From assembly GCA_040768665.1 (NCBI GenBank), contig JAXGMN010000045.1, positions 50,161 through 114,160 on the forward strand: DNA of 64,000 bases. Reading direction: 5' to 3'. The notes below the pieces were generated by a model that saw only the letters and a program-made list of their open reading frames with translations, made no database searches and was not told the DNA's origin. This DNA comes from JABWBD01 sp040768665. Lineage in GTDB: Bacteria > Planctomycetota > Planctomycetia > Pirellulales > Thermoguttaceae. Positions 37,078 through 45,430 of the stretch are shown here, piece by piece; position 1 is the stretch's first letter; every line of letters starts with the position of its first letter. Made by a program: the position numbers and the translations under genes.

Positions 37078-38523
37078 CTAGTCGTTTAGCCGCACGCGTG
37101 CGTAGCATAGCGTCATGGGCGGCCCCTCGGCGCGAATACCGAACAGATCCAACACGTTCGACGGCGGCGAACCGCCGCGGGGAGTGGCAGTGAAGGCCAT
37201 CCGGAACGGATGCGCAAGCGGCAGAACGACCGGAACACCCAGTGTGCCGTCTGCCAGGATCTCCACCAGCCGATTCTCCGAGACACGCTGCCCCTGCGAA
37301 TCCGTGCCGGAAACATAATACCACGCCAGCAGCCGGTTCTCCGGGGTGATCTGGAACCGGGGCTGGATGCTCTGGGGTATCTCGCTGCCGAACCCTTCGC
37401 CGCCTTCGAGGAGCGTGACTCGCCGGACGACCCGGCCGTCGCGCACCACGGCATACTTGATGGCGTGCGTCAGCTTGATGTCGGGGAAACGCTCGTTGCG
37501 GAGCCTCCTATCCATGGGGCCTTCGTACCAGAGGACGTGTGCCGCCCCGTCGGCGGCGACCCACAGGTCGCCCGGAAAGAGCCAACCGCCATTGGCCATC
37601 GTACTGCCGAGCTCGAGCCACTCGCAAAACGGCGTGGTGGTGATGTCGGGCGTCGATGTGAACATCATGCGGCGGCGGTTTGCCAGCGAGCCCAAACGCT
37701 TTCGCGCCGACTCGCCCTTGAGAATGTCCGCCAGCTCCTTCTCGCCCGCCCGATCCCAATTGGCATACGAAACGCACCCGGTGACATAGGCGGCACGGCC
37801 TTTCAGGACCACACTGCCGTAATTGAAACGATGGAGATTGTAGGGAGGGCGGTAGGCGTGAATATCGCCTTCCCGGCTGGGCACGTTCATCAGTTTGCCG
37901 GCCGCCCAGGTGCCGTCGCGTTTCAACAGCGCCCACTCCTTGTGGCTGTAGCTGATCTGGTTGAGCATCACGGCCTCGCCGGTGGCGGCATCGGCGCCGA
38001 AGAAACGGTAGGAGTGCTCGCTGAACTGCGGCTCGCCATCCCACGCCGGCGAAAGCGTCTTGGGCGGCGCCTTCGGATTGGCCGCGTTGAACTCCAGTAA
38101 CTCGGGCCGCGCCGGTCCTGTCCGCCGCTCGGGGTCGGTCACCAGGGTCGGGTTGACCGACATCAGCAACCGGCCGTCGGGAAAACCCACCAGCGGGCAC
38201 GGCTCCCGCGTCCGCTCCACCGGGTCCACTTGCTGCAACTCCCACCCCGATGCGTCCCGCTTCCAAAGCGTCCACCGTACGTTGTGCAGGGGTTTCACGT
38301 TTGGCAGGGTCTCCAGTCCCGAGGCGAACAGAGTCTCGCCGATGCGCACCAATGTTGGCGCGCCGGAACACCAGGTCGGGCCCGATCCGTTGTCGGCGGG
38401 CACGTAGCTGTACACCTCCTCCTCGATTTCAACGACCGGTTCGATCTTGGCGAAGCGATCGTCGCCCGAGAGCGACGGGGCGACCAGAACCAGAAGCGAC
38501 ACGCACATCAGGAGTCGAAACAT
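37078..38523 (-). CDS. Exported beta-propeller protein of unknown function
   Basis: 481 residues from ATG 38523 (AAAGGAGG seven bases before). Signal peptide ends near 19 (APSLSGDD). The rest is beta-rich with blade-like repeats (WTLWKRDASGWEL, GDLWVAADGAAHVLWYEGP, YAVVRDGRVVRRVTLLEGG) without catalytic motifs that I can assign. It is likely a sialidase-like or BNR-type fold. The stop lies 26 bases before the fucosidase start, so it is in the same operon. The 70 bases before it resemble those before the next gene. Confidence 0.75.
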   Translation of the reverse strand: MFRLLMCVSLLVLVAPSLSGDDRFAKIEPVVEIEEEVYSYVPADNGSGPTWCSGAPTLVRIGETLFASGLETLPNVKPLHNVRWTLWKRDASGWELQQVDPVERTREPCPLVGFPDGRLLMSVNPTLVTDPERRTGPARPELLEFNAANPKAPPKTLSPAWDGEPQFSEHSYRFFGADAATGEAVMLNQISYSHKEWALLKRDGTWAAGKLMNVPSREGDIHAYRPPYNLHRFNYGSVVLKGRAAYVTGCVSYANWDRAGEKELADILKGESARKRLGSLANRRRMMFTSTPDITTTPFCEWLELGSTMANGGWLFPGDLWVAADGAAHVLWYEGPMDRRLRNERFPDIKLTHAIKYAVVRDGRVVRRVTLLEGGEGFGSEIPQSIQPRFQITPENRLLAWYYVSGTDSQGQRVSENRLVEILADGTLGVPVVLPLAHPFRMAFTATPRGGSPPSNVLDLFGIRAEGPPMTLCYARVRLND

Positions 38524-38542
38524 CACCGATCCTCCTTTGAGT

Positions 38543-38612
38543 GAATGAACAACATCGTTGCCACCCGCAGGCCGCGGTAAGCGCCTGCGCAACGATAGTG
38601 TATACGATTGCT
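38543..38612 (-). promoter_or_regulatory. Conserved leader, copy A
   Basis: About 70 bases that align with 40768-40838. The best-kept core on the plus strand is CGCCTGCGCAACGATAGTGT then ATACGATTG (38583-38610). It lies just before the 37078-38523 gene and ends at the stop of the preceding one. Probably a promoter with regulator site or an mRNA leader. Confidence 0.5.
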
Positions 38613-40704
38613 AAGACGGCCGCTCTCGGGGTATGGCTGCCGGTTCCCAGCCGAAGCCATAAAGTCGAGACCAGCGGCCGCGCAGCTCGAATTGGAGCCG
38701 TACCGGCCGATTGTTTTGAAGATCGACTTGCGAGAGATTCGCCCAACGCACAGGCTGCGAAACGCCGTCTGCCGCGATCGCAAGACAGTCGTCCAGCGAA
38801 CAGCCTTTCAGCGGCTGACCGGTGGCCGCGTCCAGGACGGCTACGCGGATCGGATTCTGCGCATCCGCGGCCGCATTGACGTTCAGCGTCAGCGCCCGGT
38901 CGAAGGAACAGCGGACCGGCTGCGTGACGAGAATGCCGTGCTGGTGTTTTTCGCCCACGCGGAAACCGGCGTATCGGCCGGTGCCGATGGTGGCCAGCCC
39001 GCAGTGCGACTTGAACGTCCAGATCTCCTTCGGATCGGCCGGGTAGCTCGTCCATGGTTTTTCTCGTCCGCCATAGTAGAACCACGACTCGTCGCCAACC
39101 GTCACGGGAACCGACGCCTGGATACCGCCCTGGTCCCACTGGCCCGCTGCGCCGCGGCCGAGGAACGGGCGGCCGTCGCTGACCGGCGAGAAATGCACCC
39201 CATCGCGGCTGACCACCAGTTCAAACTCGTAGTTGTGCAGCGCATCACCCACCTGCAACAAGCCCACATAGCGGCCCAGTTCGGGCCAGACGAGAAAGTC
39301 GTGAATGCAGGCGCTGACCCCCTGAAGCGGGTCGATGATCGGGTTCTCCGGGTAGCCGGTCCAGTGGATGCCGTCGGGGCTGGTCGAAAGCTGGCAGGCG
39401 CGCCGCGTCGGCCCGGTCGCGAACAGTCCATAGGCTTTCCAGAGCCGTGCCGGGTCGAGTTCCCGGTCGTCGCGGAATACGCTGTGGAACTCCGACGGCC
39501 AATAGGGACGCGTGCCTGGATAGCAGCGAGGCGACGGCTGATTGCGCCAGTGCAAGCCGTCGGCCGAGGTCATCCGATGCGCATCCTCGCGCTGAAAGAC
39601 TGCTGTCGCGGCCTCGCCAAAACACTTGTACCGCCGATCGGGATCGGACTCGCGCTCGTCGTAGATGACCGTCGGCAGGCGTTGAACGACGGGCAGGATG
39701 TTATTGCGCCGCGAGCCCTTGAACTCCACCAGCCCCAGTTCGGGACGCTGCCAATGGAGGCCGTCTGTGCTCTCCGCATAACAAACACGCATGAAGCTCT
39801 GCCAGGTCCGGGCCGGCTGGCCGGGCGTGAGGGGTGAATCGGTTCCCGTGGCGCTGTACCACATGCGGAAACGACCGTTCTCTCGCCGGACGGTGCCGCG
39901 GTTGAAGACGCGAACGGCATCAGGCGCGTCGGGGTTGTCCTGCGGTGAGATCAGCGGATTATTTGCGTGCTTGCGAGGGAATTCCGGTTCCCAGACCAGG
40001 CCCGTGGTCCGCCAGACGTCGCGGGTGTCGACGAAGAGCGCGCCCTCGCCGGGGGCGGCCGTCAGAACGCCCATCGGGATCGATTCGATGCGGACGATCG
40101 GCGGGTCGTCGCCACTGGCAAGCCGCATCTCGATCGCGTCGCGGACTCGCGAACCTTCCACAACGAAACCGGCAATCGGGCGAAATTCTTCGTTGAACTC
40201 ACCGCTTGCCGAGGCGCGGACGTGGAAGATGCCGCGGCCATCGATCCGTGGCCCCCACGTCTCGCCCCACCAGCGGTGCAAAAACACCCGCCGCCGCACC
40301 TGGCTGCGATAGGCGATCCAGACGGCGTCGTCGGGCCCCGCCACGAGGCTCGGCATATCCCATCGTTCTCCGTCGCGCCGCGTTGCGCCGGCGGTGACCG
40401 GAGCAGGCGGACTCCAAACACCGGCGGCAAACTGGCGCGAGACAATGTCGCCCGCCGCCGTTTCATAGGCGACGAAATCCGTATCGCCAAGCTGCAGCAC
40501 CGAACGGGAAGTTTTTGCGGCCGCCGGCTCGAACGCCTTCCGCGCATCCTCATCAATCTTTGCGAGCTGCTCCAGGCTCGCACGCAGCCCCGTACCAGCC
40601 AGGTTCTCATCCACCGTCTCTCCGGCTGCGCGATGCGTGGCTGCCCAAAACGCAACCCATGTACCCACCGCGAGCAGCCCGGCCGTGCAATCCCAGCGTG
40701 TCAT
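38611..40704 (-). CDS. Exported GH32/43-like five-bladed propeller protein
   Basis: 697 residues from ATG 40704, or ten more from ATG 40734. Signal peptide to about 30. Residues 60-230 form a beta domain. The later part has blade repeats with STDGLHWQRP, SADGLHWRNQ and SPDGIHWTGYPENPIID, and FRMWYSATGTDSP, WFYYGGREKPW. This pattern is that of GH32/43/68-like propellers found in many planctomycete genes called hypothetical. The catalytic carboxylates cannot be fixed by eye. The last 100 residues form a beta-sandwich (LDAATGQPLKGCSLDDC). Confidence 0.8.
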   Translation of the reverse strand: MTRWDCTAGLLAVGTWVAFWAATHRAAGETVDENLAGTGLRASLEQLAKIDEDARKAFEPAAAKTSRSVLQLGDTDFVAYETAAGDIVSRQFAAGVWSPPAPVTAGATRRDGERWDMPSLVAGPDDAVWIAYRSQVRRRVFLHRWWGETWGPRIDGRGIFHVRASASGEFNEEFRPIAGFVVEGSRVRDAIEMRLASGDDPPIVRIESIPMGVLTAAPGEGALFVDTRDVWRTTGLVWEPEFPRKHANNPLISPQDNPDAPDAVRVFNRGTVRRENGRFRMWYSATGTDSPLTPGQPARTWQSFMRVCYAESTDGLHWQRPELGLVEFKGSRRNNILPVVQRLPTVIYDERESDPDRRYKCFGEAATAVFQREDAHRMTSADGLHWRNQPSPRCYPGTRPYWPSEFHSVFRDDRELDPARLWKAYGLFATGPTRRACQLSTSPDGIHWTGYPENPIIDPLQGVSACIHDFLVWPELGRYVGLLQVGDALHNYEFELVVSRDGVHFSPVSDGRPFLGRGAAGQWDQGGIQASVPVTVGDESWFYYGGREKPWTSYPADPKEIWTFKSHCGLATIGTGRYAGFRVGEKHQHGILVTQPVRCSFDRALTLNVNAAADAQNPIRVAVLDAATGQPLKGCSLDDCLAIAADGVSQPVRWANLSQVDLQNNRPVRLQFELRGRWSRLYGFGWEPAAIPRERPS

Positions 40705-40767
40705 ATTGGTGCTTTCTCTCAGCGTATTGTTCAAGTTAAGTCTTCAGGATCGATCGCAGGTTTTCAT

Positions 40768-40838
40768 CTTGAACAGTCTCGTCGCCGCTTGCATGCCGGG
40801 ACAATCGCCTGCGCAAGAATAGTGTACAGGATTGGCGA
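40768..40838 (-). promoter_or_regulatory. Conserved leader, copy B
   Basis: Second copy of the leader, ahead of the 38611-40704 gene. Core CGCCTGCGCAAGAATAGTGT then ACAGGATTG at 40807-40834. Similarity to copy A extends about 40 bases toward the gene (GAACAGTCTCGTCGCCGC against GAACAACATCGTTGCCAC). Confidence 0.5.
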
Positions 40839-40844
40839 GCTCCG

Positions 40845-41348
40845 TTGAACCGTGCCCCGGCCTGGGACCCCAACGCCGACGTCGACGCGTTTTTGGCCGA
40901 GTACTTCGCCTTGGGGTGCGGACCTTTCGCCGATCGCATGCGAAGTTCCGATCAGCTACGCCGGGAACGGCCACGCCGGGTTCGAAAGCCGCGACGGACT
41001 GCCCCGCAGCCAACTCCACGAAGTGAAAAGCTCGCCGCACACGTCTCCCTTTTGACTGCAGACGAGGCGGCCAGGTACGACGCGATTCGGCGGCAGGTGG
41101 AGGAGGAATGTGCGGGTCGGATCAGGCCGCGTGAAGCCAGTCCTGCGGTCCAGGCCGTGATCGCCGCGCTGAAGACCGCCCGCGAGGCGCAGGGACTGAG
41201 TCTCGCCGATATTCGGGAGCGAACCGGAATCGAACGTTCCGCACTGAGCCGGCTGGAAAACGCGGTTCCGAACCTGACCGTCCGCACGTTGGAACGCTAC
41301 GCCCAGGCGGTGGGAAAGCGGATCGTGATTCAACTCGAAGAAATGTGA
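40845..41348 (+). CDS. XRE-family helix-turn-helix regulator, possibly with a foreign N-terminus
   Basis: 167 codons with a TTG start at 40845; an internal start is possible. The C-terminal 65 residues are a clear XRE domain: LKTAREAQGLSLADIRERTG, IERSALSRLENAV, LTVRTLERYAQAVGKRI. Residues 75-100 (LTADEAARYDAIRRQVEEE) are a helix common in such antitoxin-like regulators. Residues 5-33 (AWDPNADVDAFLAEYFALG) instead resemble the end of a DUF4838-type glycoside-hydrolase-like protein, so the true regulator may begin later, near 40940. It may be the left end of an accessory island. Confidence 0.75.
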   Translation: MNRAPAWDPNADVDAFLAEYFALGCGPFADRMRSSDQLRRERPRRVRKPRRTAPQPTPRSEKLAAHVSLLTADEAARYDAIRRQVEEECAGRIRPREASPAVQAVIAALKTAREAQGLSLADIRERTGIERSALSRLENAVPNLTVRTLERYAQAVGKRIVIQLEEM

Positions 41349-41446
41349 TGGATTCATCCGACACGGCTGCCGTGCTGAAAGGGATGGACTCCGGAGGGGC
41401 AACCGTTGCCGAGTTCCTTCGCGGGATCATGTCGGGCCGGACGTAG
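41348..41446 (+). CDS. Possible 32-residue ORF coupled to the XRE gene
   Basis: ATG overlaps the XRE stop by one base (TGATG). Reads MDSSDTAAVLKGMDSGGATV to TAG at 41446. No known motif. Coupling is the only support. Confidence 0.3.
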   Translation: MDSSDTAAVLKGMDSGGATVAEFLRGIMSGRT

Positions 41447-41536
41447 AGCGGCCGGGCTTGTGGCGTTTCGGTCGCGCGTCGGTTAGACTCTGTGAATCTT
41501 CTCTATCCGGAAATCGCGAAGGTGGAGACCGAGACC

Positions 41537-41815
41537 ATGACAATCCCCGACCGCAGTGAAGAGGAAATCCGCCAGGAGAACGAGGAATTGAGGCAGCAGT
41601 TGGTCCTGCTTGGCCGCGATCCGTCGGTTTTCGACGATCTCCCGCCCGACGAGATGAACTTGCGTCTGAATAAGGCGGTTGCCTTCGCGGAAGACGTGCG
41701 GGAGTCTGAACTGCTGGGAAAGGAGCCGCCATCCCCTGCTTCGATCCGGCCTCCCCGCATTGGATTCCAGACGTCGGGGCCCAAAACTCCGGGAACGCTC
41801 CTGCGGCACTCCCGA
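41537..41815 (+). pseudogene. Small coiled-coil protein with doubtful C-terminus
   Basis: From ATG 41537: MTIPDRSEEEIRQENEELRQ, a strong short coiled coil, then LGRDPSVFDDLPPDEMNLRL and AVAFAEDVRESELLGKE, which look like real coding sequence. After about residue 80 the frame turns low-complexity and runs antisense to the next gene until 42343. Another frame near 41820-41880 (ERAAMEVLPVLCPDFRELLG) looks more protein-like. A frameshift near 41780 would explain this. Confidence 0.4.
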
Positions 41816-41946
41816 TGTCGGCTGCAGAAAGAGCGGCAATGGAGGTGTTGCCGGTCCTATGCCCGGATTTCCGCGAACTGCTTGGACCCTACTGCTCATC
41901 GGTGCTCGACCGAGGCTGTTGGCGGCTCGCATGCCGATTTCGTCAC

Positions 41947-42255
41947 CTATGCCGAAGATTGCGTTCGCTCGCGCTTAATCCGAGCCCACGTCTGCCAGGC
42001 AATGATGCCCATCAGCAGGATCCAAAGTGCTGGAAGGACTGACAGGGCTGCGCCGAATCCGAAAAGTTCGTATACGATTGCGATGGGAGCCCACACCGCC
42101 CCGCCTTCCGGCTCTCCACGTTCCAAAGGCGCAAGAGCCCGATATACCAAGTATTCCAAGCCAATGAGAACCACATTCGTTACGACGATGCCGCCCACCC
42201 ATTCGCTCCAGGTAACGGAATCGCCCAACGTGTTGTCTGGCTGCTTGGCCGTCAT
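41947..42255 (-). CDS. Small two-helix membrane protein
   Basis: 102 residues from ATG 42255, with GGAGAGG seven bases before. Helices at about 18-38 (VGGIVVTNVVLIGLEYLVY) and 65-90 (LSVLPALWILLMGIIAWQTW), then a short basic tail. No family recognised. It follows the next gene on the same strand by about 40 bases. Confidence 0.6.
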   Translation of the reverse strand: MTAKQPDNTLGDSVTWSEWVGGIVVTNVVLIGLEYLVYRALAPLERGEPEGGAVWAPIAIVYELFGFGAALSVLPALWILLMGIIAWQTWARIKRERTQSSA

Positions 42256-42296
42256 CGCACCTCTCCACTTGTCATCGACCTCACCTGCCCTCCTAA

Positions 42297-42617
42297 TTAT
42301 GGTCCATTCCAAGGCTCGCTCCAAAGGGTCGTCCGATTCGTAGCAAACGGGGGGAAGGCAACCTTGCTCCACCAGTTCTTGATCGGCACGTCAAAGCGTT
42401 GTTCGACTTCCGCGAGCAACTCGGAGAAGGCCGGATCGTCTTCGTCAATTTCCCAGCAGGTGCCGTCATCAGACACTCGAAAGCCAAGCCGAATGGTGTC
42501 GTGAGTAAGCAGATCGACTTTGAAAACGAAAACCTCTTTGATGGACGCCCAGGCCGCCTGCTTCGCTGTGCCATCTTGCCCGGTAATCGAAAAGCCGTCA
42601 GAGGTAAGCCGGATCAT
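42297..42617 (-). CDS. Small hypothetical protein of a conserved soluble family
   Basis: 106 residues from ATG 42617; longer frames upstream exist. It begins with beta strands (MIRLTSDGFSITGQDG), then WASIKEVFVFKVDLLTHDTI, RLGFRVSDDGTCWEIDEDDP and a closing helix and KVAFPPFATNRTTLW. I have seen this pattern in small cytosolic proteins next to membrane or toxin-like genes, where it may be an immunity-like protein, but no function is proven. No clear Shine-Dalgarno sequence. Confidence 0.6.
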   Translation of the reverse strand: MIRLTSDGFSITGQDGTAKQAAWASIKEVFVFKVDLLTHDTIRLGFRVSDDGTCWEIDEDDPAFSELLAEVEQRFDVPIKNWWSKVAFPPFATNRTTLWSEPWNGP

Positions 42618-43292
42618 CGGATTATCAGAAGGACATCGCGGAATCAAACGAGACAGCCACGAGCACATGGGGGAAACAACAGACCTTTGGATAAAACTGT
42701 GTCCGCAACTAGGGACTACAGCCCAGACTCCGTCTCCGTCGGTTGCGCGTGTTTCCGGAAGGAGCCTAGCCGCAATGTATTCGCTTGCCGGGGTGCTGGC
42801 AAGATCTGTCCACTCTAACTGCCGCCAAGCCAAGCGAACTCCCCACTTTAGATGCGGCTCTTAGCTTGATCCGGCCCCTTGGGCGACTCGATTTCTCCCT
42901 CCCGAGTGGGACGCTTGGAAGGATTCTCAGTTCCGCTGGGAATCGAAACGGGGACGTGGGAATCGAAACAGAAAGGAGGGACGGAGCTAGTTTACGCGCG
43001 CTATTGTGTTTTGCGCGGCGTGCATTTCTCTGTGGGGAAGATCCGGTCACGGGAAGGTCCTTCGAGCACCGCAAGACCTGATTCCGCAGGCAACGTAAGC
43101 GGGCGTGCGCTGTTGGGCGGCTACTCACGTTCTCGGTTGAAGATCGAAACAAGCGACGAAGAGGCGGAGGGGTCCGTGAACTGCTGAGCGGCCATGACCG
43201 CTCAGCCGCTCACGGACCCCATCGCCCCCTTGATTTTCCGGTTTCTCCTGGCTAGACTCGGTCCTATGAACGGAAATCAGTTTTCCTATCAC
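42618..43292. other. Non-coding stretch before the TIR operon
   Basis: About 675 bases without a frame I can support. Lower GC than the backbone by eye. It contains a short direct repeat GGGAATCGAAAC (42938 and 42957 area) and the large hairpin at 43169-43220. Confidence 0.45.
43169..43220. repeat. 52-base near-perfect inverted repeat
   Basis: GGGGTCCGTGA, one base, CTGCTGAGCGG, loop CCATGA, CCGCTCAGCCG, one base, TCACGGACCCC. Arms of 23 bases pair almost fully. No T run follows, so it is not a standard terminator; a protein-binding site or mobile-repeat relic is more likely. It lies 73 bases before the operon promoter. Confidence 0.8.
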
Positions 43293-43322
43293 TTGACTCG
43301 GTTAGGCTGCCAGTAGGATACT
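43293..43322 (+). promoter_or_regulatory. Promoter of the TIR operon
   Basis: TTGACT (43293-43298), 18-base spacer, GATACT (43317-43322). Start of transcription would be near 43329, giving a 16-base leader before the ATG at 43345, with GAGAGG as ribosome site. Confidence 0.6.
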
Positions 43323-43344
43323 CCAACTCGAACGAGAGGCGGAT

Positions 43345-43821
43345 ATGTCGACCAGTCAAGAAACCAGCCCTGTAGTGCTACTGTTCCCGGTCTTCTATCT
43401 TGCTGCACTTTACTCTGCGGTGCATTTCGGTGACTGGATGCTCGACATGTCGTACGAAGCGTCCTGGCAAAGAATACCCGACGCGGCCGCCAAGCTTAAA
43501 GCCCTGCTGTACATCTACCCGGCGGTCAGCATTCCGTTGTCTATCGCGGTGCTTGCCGCAATGCAACAGTCCGCCAAGGTCGGCGGAAAAGGGGCGCTGT
43601 TCCTAATTGGAGCAGCGGCATGCGCTGCAGGAAACCTGATGTCGTTCCAAGGCCTGAAGATGCTCGTCGGCTGGGGGACAGTAAGCCAGTGGTCGGCGCT
43701 GCTCAATACTCACAAACTCAATCTTCTGACGTCGGTGATTGCACCTGTGGCCGCGTTTGTAGCTGCCTACTTGACTCTATTCTGCGTATTTGGGCTGAAG
43801 GCCTGGCTCAAGCCTGAATGA
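43345..43821 (+). CDS. Four-helix membrane protein, first gene of the TIR operon
   Basis: 158 residues. Helices at about 10-31 (LLFPVFYLAALYSAVHFGDWM), 54-73 (LYIYPAVSIPLSIAVLAAM), 80-101 (GALFLIGAAACAAGNLMSF) and 129-152 (SVIAPVAAFVAAYLTLFCVF). No known family or catalytic motif. The loop between helices 1 and 2 is charged and could face the TIR protein. Its stop is 14 bases before the probable TIR start, so they are co-translated. In a defence reading it could be the pore or the sensor; that is inference. Confidence 0.7.
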   Translation: MSTSQETSPVVLLFPVFYLAALYSAVHFGDWMLDMSYEASWQRIPDAAAKLKALLYIYPAVSIPLSIAVLAAMQQSAKVGGKGALFLIGAAACAAGNLMSFQGLKMLVGWGTVSQWSALLNTHKLNLLTSVIAPVAAFVAAYLTLFCVFGLKAWLKPE

Positions 43822-43835
43822 GGGAGGCGCCCGAA

Positions 43836-45041
43836 ATGGCCGAGTCGAAGGTCTTTGTCAGCTATCGCAGTTCCGACGCGAACAAAGTCCGCGCGGTGGT
43901 AGACGTATTGCTCGCCCACGGCCTTCAACTCTGGTTTGCCGAGTACGAAGTCCTGGCCGCCAATTACGACGACTTCACCGTTGAGGTGGAACGCGGAATC
44001 AGAGAAGCCGTCGACACGTGTTCGCACGGGATTGTCTTTACGAACCGAGGTTGGGCGGAGTCCGAATACTGCAAACAAGAAATCGCTTGGCTCGTCGAGC
44101 GGTTCGGATATGGTAGCCCGAATCTATTGCAGATCACGATGCCGCAGGAGAACCTTAGAGAAGAAGTAACAACTCTGCTGGAAGGCGTTGCGACGTACGA
44201 ATACGGAGAAGGGGATTACTCCGGCACGGCCGAGTTCATCTTGCGCCACATTGTGCCCGACAGGTCGTTTCGATCACCGCCTGTGTTAACGGGTGAGAAC
44301 CGGCAGACCCTGTCCAGCTTCGGCTATTGGATTGAGTACTCATTAGGTCAATACCATTGCCGCTGGCGTCCACACCATGAACCGTTCGTGTTCCACGAAG
44401 ATAGCCGCATCATGCGCCAGTACGTGGGAGAATTCGAAGGCGTGCAGTTGAATTTGCTGGTCACGCTGGTCCCGCCGAAGCGATCCACCCGCAGGCAGTT
44501 CCCCAAGGCGATGTCGCGATCAGCGACCGACCGCGAGCACTACCAGTATTTACGGATGTTGGCTGACATGTGGCACCGCGACGAACCTCAATACGAGCAC
44601 GGCCTGCACCTGTTCGTTCACGATGGCCGCCCGCGTTTGGGCATGACGTTCTTGAAGCACGGTTCCCGCGAGTCTGCCGCCTGGCACCGCATGTACATCC
44701 TACACATCGGCGAGAAGGGTTCGCTCGCGGTTGGGGAAGTGCATCTCTCGTTCGGCATGCCCTGCGAGGCCGGAAGCGAGTCGGACCTGCAGCGGTTCCA
44801 CGAGATCGCGCCGTGCCTGGACGCCATGGCCGCCACAGTGAAGTACCGAGGCTGGTCCTTCTGGCGGAGGTTCACCCTTTGGCAATGGTGGTTGGCGTTC
44901 TTATTCGTCGTGGGCTGTGTCGGGGCTTTCAACACGCTAACTTGCCAGCAGTTCCTCTCGCAACTGGTGAAGGGGAAACTGCCAATCCCGTCCGATCAAC
45001 AGGAGCCTGCGACGCCGAGCCGCAGCTTTGTTCCTGATTGA
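43836..45041 (+). CDS. TIR-domain protein with C-terminal membrane anchor
   Basis: 401 residues from ATG 43836, chosen for GGGAGG eight bases upstream; an ATG at 43818 overlaps the previous stop. Residues 3-135 are a TIR domain: strand KVFVSYRSSD (5-14), BB-loop region LQLWFAEYEV (30-39), and SEYCKQEIAWL, where E82 occupies the place of the NADase glutamate (as E642 of SARM1). Residues 150-340 form a beta/alpha domain I do not recognise (FGYWIEYSLGQYHCRWRPHH; GLHLFVHDGRPRLGMTFLKHG). One helix at about 348-368 (WWLAFLFVVGCVGAFNTL) anchors it, followed by a 33-residue polar tail. The fold suggests NAD+ cleavage or self-assembly on an infection or stress signal. Confidence 0.85.
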   Translation: MAESKVFVSYRSSDANKVRAVVDVLLAHGLQLWFAEYEVLAANYDDFTVEVERGIREAVDTCSHGIVFTNRGWAESEYCKQEIAWLVERFGYGSPNLLQITMPQENLREEVTTLLEGVATYEYGEGDYSGTAEFILRHIVPDRSFRSPPVLTGENRQTLSSFGYWIEYSLGQYHCRWRPHHEPFVFHEDSRIMRQYVGEFEGVQLNLLVTLVPPKRSTRRQFPKAMSRSATDREHYQYLRMLADMWHRDEPQYEHGLHLFVHDGRPRLGMTFLKHGSRESAAWHRMYILHIGEKGSLAVGEVHLSFGMPCEAGSESDLQRFHEIAPCLDAMAATVKYRGWSFWRRFTLWQWWLAFLFVVGCVGAFNTLTCQQFLSQLVKGKLPIPSDQQEPATPSRSFVPD

Positions 45042-45058
45042 AAAAAGGGAGCGATCTC

Positions 45059-45271
45059 ATGCCGTTTCTGCATTGTGCCGAGTGCAACGAGCGGAAGTTC
45101 GTCGAATTGGAAGAAGTCAAGCGCGGACGCGCCCGCTGTCCCGATTGTCAGACTCCGTTCACCGGCGATTCCCTTCAAGCAGGTCTCAAGGTAAGCCAAG
45201 CCCTGGGTTGTTTGTCCGTCCTGATCCTGGTTGCATTAGGACTGGCGGTTTACCACTTGCTTGTGAAGTGA
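45059..45271 (+). CDS. Zinc-ribbon protein with C-terminal membrane helix, third gene of the TIR operon
   Basis: 70 residues from ATG 45059 (AAGGGAG before it); a TTG at 45038 overlapping the TIR stop is the alternative. CAEC near residue 6 and CPDC near residue 27 form a rubredoxin-like zinc ribbon; the link between them is charged (VELEEVKRGRAR). A single helix ends the protein (LGCLSVLILVALGLAVYHLL). It faces the cytosol by the positive-inside rule, next to the TIR protein's anchor. Likely a partner or adaptor at the membrane; function unknown. Confidence 0.7.
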   Translation: MPFLHCAECNERKFVELEEVKRGRARCPDCQTPFTGDSLQAGLKVSQALGCLSVLILVALGLAVYHLLVK

Positions 45272-45430
45272 AGGCCCACGCGCAACGGTTTCTGTTCGTC
45301 CGGACGGGATCAACTCTACGATGTCACAAAGAACGTTCAAATGCGGCCGTTGAACACCGCCAGCGGGCCGAATCGTGGCGGTTGAGTTTGCTGACTGTTC
45401 GGACACCGACCGGGACTACTGGGAGGATTC

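Noticed and set aside
41815..42343. C-terminal extension of the small coiled-coil protein
   Set aside because: It runs antisense to a membrane protein gene with a strong ribosome site and is low-complexity.
42766..43152. A 128-codon minus-strand frame in the gap before the TIR operon
   Set aside because: Ser/Arg-rich, no motif, no ribosome site; judged non-coding.
43169..43220. Rho-independent terminator
   Set aside because: Perfect stem but no T run on either side, and no gene ends directly before it on the plus strand.
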